64,000 nucleotides of DNA. Origin: Nonomuraea helvata (GTDB lineage: Bacteria > Actinomycetota > Actinomycetes > Streptosporangiales > Streptosporangiaceae). The stretch covers positions 1,039,763 through 1,103,762 of the forward strand of contig NZ_BAAAXV010000008.1 of NCBI RefSeq assembly GCF_039535785.1, read 5' to 3'. The notes below the pieces were generated by a model. That model ran no database searches. It saw nothing but the letters and a program-made list of their open reading frames with translations, and was not told the DNA's origin. Of the stretch, positions 8,443 through 16,517 are shown in pieces (the stretch's first letter is position 1; every line of letters starts with the position of its first letter). The position numbers and the translations under genes are program-made.

Positions 8443-9276
8443 ATGATCCGTCGCCTGGGCTCCGTGCTCGCCGCAGTGATTCTCGTCTCGTCCACCGGTC
8501 CGGCCCAGGCCGCGACGGGTGAAGCCGTGCCCGCGGTCATGGCCGCGCTCGGCGACTCGATCTCCACCGGCTTCAACGCCTGCGGCCTGTACATCTCCTG
8601 CACCGCGCGCTCGTGGTCGACCGGCGACTACCAGCAGGTGGCCAGCCACTACCTGCGCCTGTCCAAAATGTCTGGAACGCTCCAGAAGCACAACCTCAAC
8701 TTCGCCGCCCCCGGCTCGACCAGCGCCGACCTGCTGGGTCAGGTCCGCAAGGCGGTCGAGGCCAAGGCCGACTACGTGACGATCCTCGTGGGCGCCCAGG
8801 ACGCGTGCACCCGCACCGAGCAGACCATGACGCCCGTCGCGACGTACCGGCAGCGGCTGGACACGGCGCTGGCCGAGCTGCGCGCCGGGCTTCCCGCGGT
8901 CAGGGTGTTCATCGCCAGCATCCCCGACCTGCGGCGGCTGTGGAAGGTCGGCAAGGCCAGCGCGCTCGCGCGGACGTTCTGGACGGTGGGCCGCATCTGC
9001 CAGACCATGCTCGCCAGGCCCGACTCGGCCAAGCAGGCCGACGTCCAGCGCCGCGACCGGGTGCGGGCGCGGGTGATGGCCTACAACCACGAGGCGGCCG
9101 AGGCGTGCGCCGCCTTCGGCCCCGCCTGCCACACCGACGGCGGGGCCGTGTTCTCGTTCCCGTTCACGCTCGACCACGTCAGCAAATGGGACTACTTCCA
9201 CCCGAACACGGCCGGGCAGCAGATCGTGGCGAAGCTCACGTTCGAGCACGGCTTCACCTGGCTCGACCCCCGCTAA
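8443..9276 (+). CDS. Secreted SGNH/GDSL-type hydrolase
   Basis: The 277-aa protein begins with a Sec signal peptide (MIRRLGSVLAAVILVSSTG, cleavage probably after AQA at residue 23). The SGNH blocks are GDSIS with nucleophile S39, AAPGSTSADLL, a VTILVGAQDAC segment in place of block III GxND, and DYFHPN with D250 and H253. The enzyme is expected to act as an extracellular lipase/esterase. Many cysteines suggest disulfide stabilisation. A TACCTT hexamer 7 nt before the ATG could be a -10 box for a leaderless transcript. The 3' end overlaps the convergent HNH nuclease gene by 4 bp. Confidence 0.9.
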   Translation: MIRRLGSVLAAVILVSSTGPAQAATGEAVPAVMAALGDSISTGFNACGLYISCTARSWSTGDYQQVASHYLRLSKMSGTLQKHNLNFAAPGSTSADLLGQVRKAVEAKADYVTILVGAQDACTRTEQTMTPVATYRQRLDTALAELRAGLPAVRVFIASIPDLRRLWKVGKASALARTFWTVGRICQTMLARPDSAKQADVQRRDRVRARVMAYNHEAAEACAAFGPACHTDGGAVFSFPFTLDHVSKWDYFHPNTAGQQIVAKLTFEHGFTWLDPR

Positions 9277-10031
9277 CGGCACTGGTCGAGCATCATCTTC
9301 TTGTCGGCCGTCCGGACGGGCACGTCGTACTTGAGTGCGACCTGCGCGAAGCGGGTGACGTACGCGCAGCGGATGAGCCGCTGCGGCGGCAGCCAGCTCG
9401 CCGGCCCCGAGGCGTCCTTCTGCTCGTTGGCCTCCCCGTCCACGGGCAGCAGGTTCAGCGGGTCGTTGGCGAAGTCCAGCCGCTTGGACATCGGCCAGCG
9501 CGGCGCGCCCATGCGCCAGGCGTAGTTCAGCGGCACCACGTGGTCGACCTGCACCTCGTCGGCATGGGCCTTGCGCCAGTAGATGGTCCTGCCGGTGTAG
9601 GGGTCGGTCAGCTCCATGGAGACGACCTCGCAGCTGGAGCCCGCCCGGTACTTCACGTTCTGGCCGTCGCGGGCCAGCAGGTCGTCGCGGGTGCGGCAGC
9701 CGTTGCGCGCGTACGGCACGCCGATCGCGCTGTCGGCCCAGTTCTCGCCGTACCGGGTGCGTTCGTACCCGGTGTTGGGGCCTAAGCCCTTCACGCGCAG
9801 GCGCTTGATGAGGGCGCGTGCTCTGGCCTTGTCGGCGTCGGAGATGATGGGTGCCAGACCGGGCAGCGTGCCGCTGGCGTTGCCGAGGGGGCTCGCCGCG
9901 GTGGCCGGATGGGTCTTGGTAGTGCCGACGAAGGAAACGACGATGATGGCTCCCGCTAGAAGGGCAATGGCGTCCTTCGTGCTCAAGCAGGCCTCCGCGC
10001 ATCCAAGGTTGTCTAGAGAAATTCCCGGCAT
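9273..10031 (-). CDS. Secreted HNH endonuclease (DUF1524/GmrSD C-terminal type)
   Basis: The 252-aa protein has one hydrophobic N-terminal segment (IALLAGAIIVVSFVG, about residues 22-37), so it is exported or membrane-anchored. The C-terminal domain carries the HNH signature of DUF1524 proteins: VQVDHVVPLNYAW, then DPLNLLPVDGEANEQK and a conserved cysteine pair. Homologues in actinomycetes are extracellular nucleases, perhaps for DNA scavenging. The start ATG at 10031 was chosen because upstream sequence is shared with the divergent crcB gene region; there is no clear Shine-Dalgarno. Confidence 0.87.
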   Translation of the reverse strand: MPGISLDNLGCAEACLSTKDAIALLAGAIIVVSFVGTTKTHPATAASPLGNASGTLPGLAPIISDADKARARALIKRLRVKGLGPNTGYERTRYGENWADSAIGVPYARNGCRTRDDLLARDGQNVKYRAGSSCEVVSMELTDPYTGRTIYWRKAHADEVQVDHVVPLNYAWRMGAPRWPMSKRLDFANDPLNLLPVDGEANEQKDASGPASWLPPQRLIRCAYVTRFAQVALKYDVPVRTADKKMMLDQCR

Positions 10032-10058
10032 CGAGTGTTTTGACACGGGGAGGGTTGT

Positions 10059-10520
10059 GTGACTGATCGTCCGATCGATCCGGACGTCGATCTCCACGTC
10101 CCGGCGCAGCGTACCGAGCTGCACTGGCCCGTGCTCGCGGCGATCGCGGCGGGTGGCGCGCTGGGCGCGCTGGCGCGCTACGGCCTGCAGTCGGCGCTGC
10201 CCGCCGGGCCGGCGGACTTCCCGTGGGCGACCTTCCTGGTCAACGTGTCGGGCTGCCTGCTGATCGGGGTGCTGATGGTGGTGATCACGGAGGTGCGGCA
10301 GGCGCACCGGCTCGTGCGGCCGTTCCTGGGGGTGGGGGTGCTGGGCGGGTACACGACCTTCTCGACGTACGCGGTCGATGTCCAGCGCGTGGTCGCGGCG
10401 GGTGCGCCGCTGACGGGCCTGGTCTACCTGGCGGCCACGATGGCCGCGGCGCTCGTGGCCGTGACCGCGGGCATGTGGCTGACCAGGCGGATCGCCGGGA
10501 AACCGGCGGGGGTGCGATGA
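10059..10520 (+). CDS. crcB: CrcB/Fluc fluoride channel subunit
   Basis: The 153-aa membrane protein has four predicted helices and the Fluc signatures: GGALGALARYGLQ at the start of helix 1, FLVNVSGCLLIGVL in helix 2 and GVLGGYTTFSTYAVD in helix 3. It exports fluoride as part of a dual-topology dimer. It is followed 31 bp later by a second crcB gene, the usual heterodimer arrangement of Gram-positive bacteria. The GTG start at 10059 has GGGGAGGG upstream. No fluoride (crcB motif) riboswitch was recognised in the 27-bp gap to the divergent gene. Confidence 0.95.
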   Translation: MTDRPIDPDVDLHVPAQRTELHWPVLAAIAAGGALGALARYGLQSALPAGPADFPWATFLVNVSGCLLIGVLMVVITEVRQAHRLVRPFLGVGVLGGYTTFSTYAVDVQRVVAAGAPLTGLVYLAATMAAALVAVTAGMWLTRRIAGKPAGVR

Positions 10521-10551
10521 GGGTGCCGACGGCCGTCGTGGGGGGCGTGCG

Positions 10552-10908
10552 ATGACGGTGCTGCTGATCGTTCTGGGCGCGGCGGTCGGGGCGCCGTTGC
10601 GTTATCTGGCCGACCGGGCGGTGCAGGCGCGGCACGACACGGTGTTCCCGTGGGGGACGCTGGCGGTGAACGTGTGCGGGTCGGCGCTGCTCGGCTTCCT
10701 GGCCGCGCTGCCCGCGGGAGGCGGGCTCATGGCGCTGGCGGGCACCGGGTTCTGCGGGGCGCTGACCACGTACTCGACGCTCGGGTACGAGACGGTGCGG
10801 CTGATGGAGGAGGGCGCGCGCTTCCACGCGGTGGCCAACGCCGCCGCCAGCGTGGTGGCCGGGCTCGGCGCGGCCTACTGCGGCGCGGCCCTGGCCCAGG
10901 CGATCTGA
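10552..10908 (+). CDS. crcB: CrcB/Fluc fluoride channel subunit (second copy)
   Basis: The 118-aa protein has GAPLRYLADRAVQ, the WGTLAVNVCGSALLG helix with the conserved Asn, and GFCGALTTYSTLGYE. It is shorter than its partner because it lacks the N-terminal extension. The two genes form an operon and the proteins should assemble in opposite orientations into one fluoride channel in the cytoplasmic membrane. Confidence 0.95.
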   Translation: MTVLLIVLGAAVGAPLRYLADRAVQARHDTVFPWGTLAVNVCGSALLGFLAALPAGGGLMALAGTGFCGALTTYSTLGYETVRLMEEGARFHAVANAAASVVAGLGAAYCGAALAQAI

Positions 10909-10981
10909 AAATCGCTGGCCTCCGCCGGTGAGCGGTGGCACCATGGGCCGCGCATCCGCCCGCCGACGACAGGAGCATGAG

Positions 10982-11107
10982 ATGCGGTGCCTCGGAATCT
11001 CCCAGCGCCCCATTGGCACGAGAGTTCCCGAGGGCTCCATCACTCATGCACCTTCTGAACATCGGCATCCTCGCGCACGTAGACGCGGGCAAGACCAGCC
11101 TGACTGA
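10982..11107 (+). CDS. Possible leader ORF upstream of and overlapping the tetracycline-resistance-type gene
   Basis: A 41-codon frame (MRCLGISQRPIG...) starts at ATG 10982 with AGGAG 6 nt upstream, the best ribosome-binding site in this region. It overlaps the start of the ribosomal protection GTPase (11046) out of frame and ends inside it at 11107. The GTPase start has only a weak GAGGG 12 nt upstream. Leader peptides are known to control other ribosome-targeted resistance genes, so translational coupling or attenuation is possible. It may also be chance: an ATG at 10977 is in frame with the GTPase. Confidence 0.35.
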   Translation: MRCLGISQRPIGTRVPEGSITHAPSEHRHPRARRRGQDQPD

Positions 11108-12911
11108 GCGGCTGCTGTTCGAGACCGGCGTCATCGACCGGCTCGGCAGCGTCGACGAGGGCAGCACACAGACCGACAGCGGCGAGATCGAGCGCCGTCG
11201 CGGCATCACCATCCGGGCGGCCGTCGCCTCCTTCACCCATCCAGGCACCCTGGGCGACCTGCGGGTCAACCTGGTGGACACACCCGGCCACAGCGACTTC
11301 GTGGCCGAGGTGGAGCGCGCGCTCGGCGTGCTCGACGGCGCCGTGCTGGTGCTGTCGGCCGTCGAGGGCGTCCAGCCACATACCCGGGTCCTCATGAAGA
11401 CCCTGCGCAAGCTGCGTCTGCCCACGTTGATCTTCGTGAACAAGATCGACCGGGCCGGGGCGAGGGAGCGGGAGCTGCTGGCCGACATCCGGCGGCGGCT
11501 CTCGCCGTACAGCGTCGCCCTCAACACCGTGCGGCGGATCGGCTCCAAGGCGGCCACCACCGCCGAGATCGCCTCCCCCGAGGAGGCGGCCGAGGTGCTC
11601 GCCGAGCGGGACGACGGGCTGCTGGAGCTGCTCGTCGAGGGCAAGACGCCCGACTTCGGCCAGGTACGCGCGGCGCTGGTGCGGCAGTGCGCCGCAGGGG
11701 AGGCGTACCCGGTGCTGTTCGGCTCGGCGCTGACCGGGCAGGGCGTCGCCGAGCTGCTCGACGGCATCCACCTGCTGCCGGCCGTGCGCCGGCCCGACGC
11801 GGACCCGGGGGAGGCGGCGCGGGCGTCGGTGTTCGCGATCGAGCGGGCGCCGTCCGGCGAGAAGGCCGCCTACCTGCGGGTACGCGCGGGAGCGCTCCGA
11901 GCGCGCGAGCACCTGACCTTCCACCGGGGGACGGAGACCTACGAGGGGCGGCTGACCGCGCTGGCCGTCGCGGGCGCGCCCGAACGGCGCCACGCGGTGG
12001 CGGGGGACATCGTGAAGGTCTGGGGCGTGCCCGAGATCCGCGTCGGCGACCATGTGGGTGAGCCGCCGGGTGTTCATCAGGCCCATTTCACGCCGCCCAG
12101 CCTGGAGACCGTCGTACGGCCCAGCGTGCCGGGCCAGGAGCCTCGCCTGCACGCCGCCCTGCTCGCGCTGGCCGAGCAGGACCCGCTCATCGGCACCCGC
12201 ACGCTGGCCGGCGGCGAGACCTCGGTCCTGCTCTACGGGGAGGTGCAGAAGGAGGTCATCGGCGAGACCCTGGCCAGGGACTTCGGTGTCGAGGCGGTCT
12301 TCGAGCCGAGCCGTCCCGTCTACTTCGAACGCCCGTCGAGCGCCGCGGAGGCCGTCCAGGAGATCCAGCGCCACGGCCGCAACGAGTTCGTGGCCACCGT
12401 CGGCCTGCGCGTCGAACCGGGTCCGAAAGGCTCCGGCGTCGGCTACCGGCTGGAGGTCGATCTCGGGTCGCTGCCGCTGGCGTTCCACCGGGCGATCGAG
12501 GAGAGCGTGCGCCTGGCACTGCGCGAGGGCCCGCACGGCTGGCCGGTCACCGACGTCGTGGTCACGCTGACCAGGACCGGATATGACTCTCCCGTCACGG
12601 TCGCGGCCGACTTCCGCGGCCGCACGCCGATCGTGCTCATGCGCGCGCTGCGCCTGGCGGGCACGACCGTGTACGAGCCGTGCCACCGCTTCGAACTGGA
12701 GGTGCCGCCGGAGGCGTTCAGCGCGGTCAGTGCCGGGCTCGCGGCGCTGGGCGGCGAGGTACGCGACGCCCGGCACCGCGACGACACCTGGCTGCTGGAG
12801 GGCGAGATCCCGGCGGCCTCGGTGCACGAGTTCGAGCGGCGGTTGCCGGGGCTGTCGCGCGGCGAGGGGGTGTGGTGGTCCGCTCCTGCCGGGGATCGGC
12901 CCACCCCGTAG
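11046..12911 (+). CDS. Ribosomal protection GTPase, OtrA/TetM-like
   Basis: The 621-aa protein is an EF-G-like translational GTPase. It has G1 AHVDAGKTSL, G2 RGITI, G3 DTPGHSDF and G4 NKID, then domains with VFGSAL-like switch regions, SLPLAFHRAIEE and the C-terminal GWPVTDVVVTLT and GTTVYEPCHRFELEVP blocks shared with OtrA and TetM. Such proteins dislodge tetracyclines from the ribosome at the expense of GTP. The ATG at 11046 matches the usual start (M-x-x-L-N-I-G-I-L-A-H). Whether it protects against tetracycline or another ligand cannot be read from sequence. Confidence 0.88.
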   Translation: MHLLNIGILAHVDAGKTSLTERLLFETGVIDRLGSVDEGSTQTDSGEIERRRGITIRAAVASFTHPGTLGDLRVNLVDTPGHSDFVAEVERALGVLDGAVLVLSAVEGVQPHTRVLMKTLRKLRLPTLIFVNKIDRAGARERELLADIRRRLSPYSVALNTVRRIGSKAATTAEIASPEEAAEVLAERDDGLLELLVEGKTPDFGQVRAALVRQCAAGEAYPVLFGSALTGQGVAELLDGIHLLPAVRRPDADPGEAARASVFAIERAPSGEKAAYLRVRAGALRAREHLTFHRGTETYEGRLTALAVAGAPERRHAVAGDIVKVWGVPEIRVGDHVGEPPGVHQAHFTPPSLETVVRPSVPGQEPRLHAALLALAEQDPLIGTRTLAGGETSVLLYGEVQKEVIGETLARDFGVEAVFEPSRPVYFERPSSAAEAVQEIQRHGRNEFVATVGLRVEPGPKGSGVGYRLEVDLGSLPLAFHRAIEESVRLALREGPHGWPVTDVVVTLTRTGYDSPVTVAADFRGRTPIVLMRALRLAGTTVYEPCHRFELEVPPEAFSAVSAGLAALGGEVRDARHRDDTWLLEGEIPAASVHEFERRLPGLSRGEGVWWSAPAGDRPTP

Positions 12912-12998
12912 GCGGTATGTCGGGTTTCGGCGATAGATGGGTATTAAGGGGCACAGTGCACCATTCGGGGGGCACACGTCCGTACAGGGGGGATTCCC

Positions 12999-13130
12999 AT
13001 GGCAGACACGAAGAAGAAACCCGCCGCTAAGTCCGGCAAGTCCAAGAAGCAGGCCATCAAGACCAGTAGGCAGGCGAAGGAGACCAAGAGGGAGTCGACG
13101 ACGCGGAAGACGTCCACGGACGAGGAATGA
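12999..13130 (+). CDS. Small lysine-rich basic protein
   Basis: This 43-aa frame starts at ATG 12999 with a run of Gs (12987-12992) as a possible ribosome-binding site and ends at 13130. About one third of the residues are Lys or Arg, with pieces such as TKKKPAAKSGKSKKQ. Codon positions show the high third-position GC of the host. It resembles short basic actinomycete proteins of unknown function that may bind nucleic acid. A hairpin 70 bp downstream separates it from the tricorn gene. Confidence 0.55.
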   Translation: MADTKKKPAAKSGKSKKQAIKTSRQAKETKRESTTRKTSTDEE

Positions 13131-13200
13131 CCCCTCCCGCCTGCCCGGCCGGACGGCTGGGCAGTGGCGGCGACTCGTCTGACCTGAGTGACATGATCTG

Positions 13201-13229
13201 ACAGCCGGGGGCTACGCGCTCCCGGCTGT
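13201..13229 (+). terminator. Hairpin, probable terminator
   Basis: The arms ACAGCCGGG (13201-13209) and CCCGGCTGT (13221-13229) form a perfect 9-bp stem with an 11-nt loop. No T-tract follows, as is common in high-GC actinomycetes. It lies between the small basic protein gene and the tricorn protease gene. Confidence 0.5.
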
Positions 13230-13253
13230 CGATTCGATCGTGGAGCTGCCCTC

Positions 13254-16200
13254 ATGTCGGCCTACCTGCGCTTCCCCGCTGTCTTCCAGGACGTGGTCGT
13301 CTTCGCCGCCGAGGACGACCTGTGGATGGTGTCCGCCCAGGGAGGGCGGGCCTTCCGGTTGACCGCCGGGCTCGCCGAGGCGGGCTATCCACGCATCTCG
13401 CCGCGCGGCGACCGGCTCGCGTTCGTCGGGCGCGAGGAGGGCCCGGAAGAGGTGTACGTCATGCCGTCCGGAGGCGGCGCGGCCCGCCGGGTCACCTTCC
13501 ACGGAGCCCGCTGCACGGTCACCGGCTGGGACCCCGAAGGGCGCATCCTCTACGCCAGCGACGCCGCCCAGCCGTTCGAGGGCCGCAAATGGCTGCACCG
13601 TGTCGCGCCGGGCGGTGTCCCGGAGCGGCTCCCGTACGGACCGGCGAACTCGATCGCGTACGGACCCGAAGGCATGATCGTGCTCGGCCGCAACACCGCC
13701 GACCCCGCGCGGTGGAAGCGCTACCGCGGCGGCACGGTCGGCGACCTGTGGATCGACCCGCGCGGCGACGGCGAGTTCCGCCGGCTGATCAGGCTGCCGG
13801 GAAACCTGGCCTCGCCCTGCTGGAGCGGCGGCCGGGTGTGCTTCATCTCCGACCACGAGGGCGTCGGCAACGTCTACTCGTGCACCCCCGACGGCCAGGA
13901 CCTGCGCAAGCACACCCACCACGACGACTACTACGCGCGCAACCTGTCCGGCGACGGGCACCGGCTGGTCTACCACGCGGGCGCCGACCTCTACCTGCTC
14001 GAGCCCGGTGAGCCGGCGCGCCGGCTGGACGTGCTGCTGGCCAGCTCCAGGACGCAGCGCAACCGCAGGTTCGTCGATCCCGCCGACTACCTCGACAGCG
14101 CCACGCTCAGCCCCGACGGCAGCGCGCTGGCCGTCACCGCGCGCGGCAAGGCGTACGCGATGGCCGACTGGGAGGGGCCCGTGCAGCAGTACGGCTCGCC
14201 CGACGGCGTCCGCTACCGGTTCCTGACCTGGCTCAACGACGGCGCCCGGCTCATCGCGGCGGCCAGCGACGACGGCGACGAGGAGCGCCTGGTCATCCTC
14301 GAGGGCCACGAGGGCGGGGGCGGCACGGAGGTGGCCAGGCTGGGCCGGGTCCACGCGCTCGTCCCCGACCCGGCGCACGACCGGGTGGCCGTCGTCAACC
14401 ACCGTCACGAGCTGCACCTGCTCGACCTGGCCACCGGACGGTCGGACCTGGTCGAGGCCAACCCGCACGGCGCGCCGGAGGACCCGGCCTGGTCGCACGA
14501 CGGGCGGTGGCTGGCCTACACGAGCCCGCTCAGCCCCCAGTCCAGCGCGATCAAGCTGCACCACCCCGAGTCGGGGCGGACGGTGCAGGCCACGGAGCCG
14601 GTGCTGAAGGACTCGATGCCGGCGTTCGACCCGGAGGGCCGCTACCTCTACTTCATCGGCCAGCGGACCTTCTCGCCCGTCTACGACCAGCTCCAGTTCG
14701 ACCTGGGCTTCCCGCTCGGCACCCGCCCGTACGCGGTGGCGCTGCGCACGGACGCGCCCGACCCGTTCGTGCCGGTCCAGCGGCCCCTGGGGGAGAAGGA
14801 CGAGGACGACTCCGACGAGGAGGAGCCGCTGCACGTGGACCTGGACGGGCTGGCCCGGCGCGTCACCGCGTTCCCGCTGCCCGAGGGGCGCTATGAGCGG
14901 GTGGCCGGGCTCAAGGGCAAGGTGCTGATTCTCACCAGCCCGCTCGAGGGCGAGAACTCGCTGCATCTGTACGACTTCACCAAGGGCAAGAACGAGCATT
15001 TCGCCGACGGCGTCACCGACTTCGAGCTGGGCCGCGACCACAAGACCCTGCTCTACCGCGCGGGCTCCAGGCTGCGCGTGGTCAAGGCGGGCGAGGCGCC
15101 CGGCGACGAGGAGGCTCCGGGGCGCGAGAGCGGCTGGATCGACCTGTCACGGATCAAGGTGTCGGTCTGCCCGGAGGCGGAGTGGCGGCAGATGTTCCGC
15201 GAGGCGTGGCGGCTGCAGCTGGAGAACTTCTGGACCGAGGACATGGCGGGCGTCGACTGGCCGGCCGTCTACGACCGTTACCGGCCCCTGGTGGAGCGGG
15301 TCACGACCCGCGGCGAGTTCTCCGACCTGCTGTGGGAGCTGCACGGAGAGCTCGCCACGAGCCACGCCTACGAGAGCGGCGGCGAATACCGTCCAGGCCC
15401 CGACTACAGCCAGGGCAAGCTGGGCGTCGACTGGGACTACCGCGACGGCGTCTACCACATCCGCTCCATCGTGACCGGTGACCCGTGGGATCCCCAGGCG
15501 ACCTCGCCGCTGAACCGGCTCGGTCTCGACGTCCGTACGGGCGACGCGGTACTCGCCATCAACGGCGCGCCCATCGGAACGGCCGCCACCCCCAACGAGC
15601 GCCTGGTCAACCAGGCCGGCGAGGAGGTCGAGCTGACGCTGCGCCGGGAGGAGCGGGTGTTCACGGTCACCGTGCGCACGCTCGCCGACGAGCAGCCGGC
15701 CCGCTACCGCGACTGGGTGAACCTCAACCGCGCCAAGTGCCACCGGCGCTCCGGCGGGCGCGTGGGCTACCTGCACGTGCCCGACATGGGGGCCGAGGGG
15801 TTCGGGGAGTTCCACCGGGGGTTCCTGGCCGAGTACGGTCGCCAGGCGCTCATCGTGGACGTGCGCTTCAACGGCGGCGGCCACGTCTCGGCGCTGCTGC
15901 TGGAGAAGCTGGCCAGGCGGCGGCTCGGGTACGACTACCCGCGCTGGGGCGACCCGGAGCCGTACCCGCCGGAGTCGCCGCGCGGGCCGCTGGTGGCGAT
16001 CACCAACGAGTGGGCGGGCTCCGACGGCGACATCTTCAGCCACACCTTCAAGGTGCTGAAGCTGGGCCCGCTGGTCGGCAGGCGCACCTGGGGCGGCGTC
16101 ATCGGCATCTGGCCGCGCCACCAGCTCGCCGACGGCACGGTGACGACGCAGCCGGAGTTCTCCTTCGCCTTCGACGACGTCGGCTGGCAGGTCGAGAACT

Positions 16201-16361
16201 ACGGCACCGATCCCGACATCGAGGTCGACATCACCCCGCAGGATTACGCCAGAGGCGTGGACACGCAGCTCGAGCGGGCCATCGACGTCGCGCTCGACCT
16301 GCTGGCCGAGCAGCCGCCGCATACTCCTGATCCCCGGCATAGGCCACGCATGCAACCTTAG
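13254..16361 (+). CDS. Tricorn protease (S41 family)
   Basis: The 1035-aa protein has the tricorn layout: a six-bladed then a seven-bladed beta-propeller (about residues 1-620), the C1 helical part (EAWRLQLENFWTEDM), a PDZ domain (GLDVRTGDAVLAINGAP) and the S41 catalytic core. The core shows RFNGGGHVS, NEWAGSDGDIFSHTF with the nucleophile serine, WGGVIGI, and NYGTDPDIEVD; the histidine is in ELATSHAYE. Tricorn degrades proteasome-released oligopeptides in the cytosol, and no signal peptide is present. Length is close to the archaeal enzyme. A linker of Asp/Glu (EKDEDDSDEEE) joins propeller and catalytic halves. Confidence 0.93.
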   Translation: MSAYLRFPAVFQDVVVFAAEDDLWMVSAQGGRAFRLTAGLAEAGYPRISPRGDRLAFVGREEGPEEVYVMPSGGGAARRVTFHGARCTVTGWDPEGRILYASDAAQPFEGRKWLHRVAPGGVPERLPYGPANSIAYGPEGMIVLGRNTADPARWKRYRGGTVGDLWIDPRGDGEFRRLIRLPGNLASPCWSGGRVCFISDHEGVGNVYSCTPDGQDLRKHTHHDDYYARNLSGDGHRLVYHAGADLYLLEPGEPARRLDVLLASSRTQRNRRFVDPADYLDSATLSPDGSALAVTARGKAYAMADWEGPVQQYGSPDGVRYRFLTWLNDGARLIAAASDDGDEERLVILEGHEGGGGTEVARLGRVHALVPDPAHDRVAVVNHRHELHLLDLATGRSDLVEANPHGAPEDPAWSHDGRWLAYTSPLSPQSSAIKLHHPESGRTVQATEPVLKDSMPAFDPEGRYLYFIGQRTFSPVYDQLQFDLGFPLGTRPYAVALRTDAPDPFVPVQRPLGEKDEDDSDEEEPLHVDLDGLARRVTAFPLPEGRYERVAGLKGKVLILTSPLEGENSLHLYDFTKGKNEHFADGVTDFELGRDHKTLLYRAGSRLRVVKAGEAPGDEEAPGRESGWIDLSRIKVSVCPEAEWRQMFREAWRLQLENFWTEDMAGVDWPAVYDRYRPLVERVTTRGEFSDLLWELHGELATSHAYESGGEYRPGPDYSQGKLGVDWDYRDGVYHIRSIVTGDPWDPQATSPLNRLGLDVRTGDAVLAINGAPIGTAATPNERLVNQAGEEVELTLRREERVFTVTVRTLADEQPARYRDWVNLNRAKCHRRSGGRVGYLHVPDMGAEGFGEFHRGFLAEYGRQALIVDVRFNGGGHVSALLLEKLARRRLGYDYPRWGDPEPYPPESPRGPLVAITNEWAGSDGDIFSHTFKVLKLGPLVGRRTWGGVIGIWPRHQLADGTVTTQPEFSFAFDDVGWQVENYGTDPDIEVDITPQDYARGVDTQLERAIDVALDLLAEQPPHTPDPRHRPRMQP

Positions 16362-16517
16362 GGACATTGCAAGCGTCTAAAGATCATAGGTGGGGTTAGC
16401 ACATAGGGGATGAACAAGTGCACTCTGCCGAAGCGGGACAATAGGCCGGTGGTGGGGCTCCTTGCCGCCGGCCATCTGTGTTGGGACTTCTTCCGGCGAT
16501 AAAAGGGGAATTGTCAG

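Noticed and set aside
10032..10058. Fluoride riboswitch upstream of crcB
   Set aside because: The gap is only 27 bp and lacks the conserved crcB-motif sequence.
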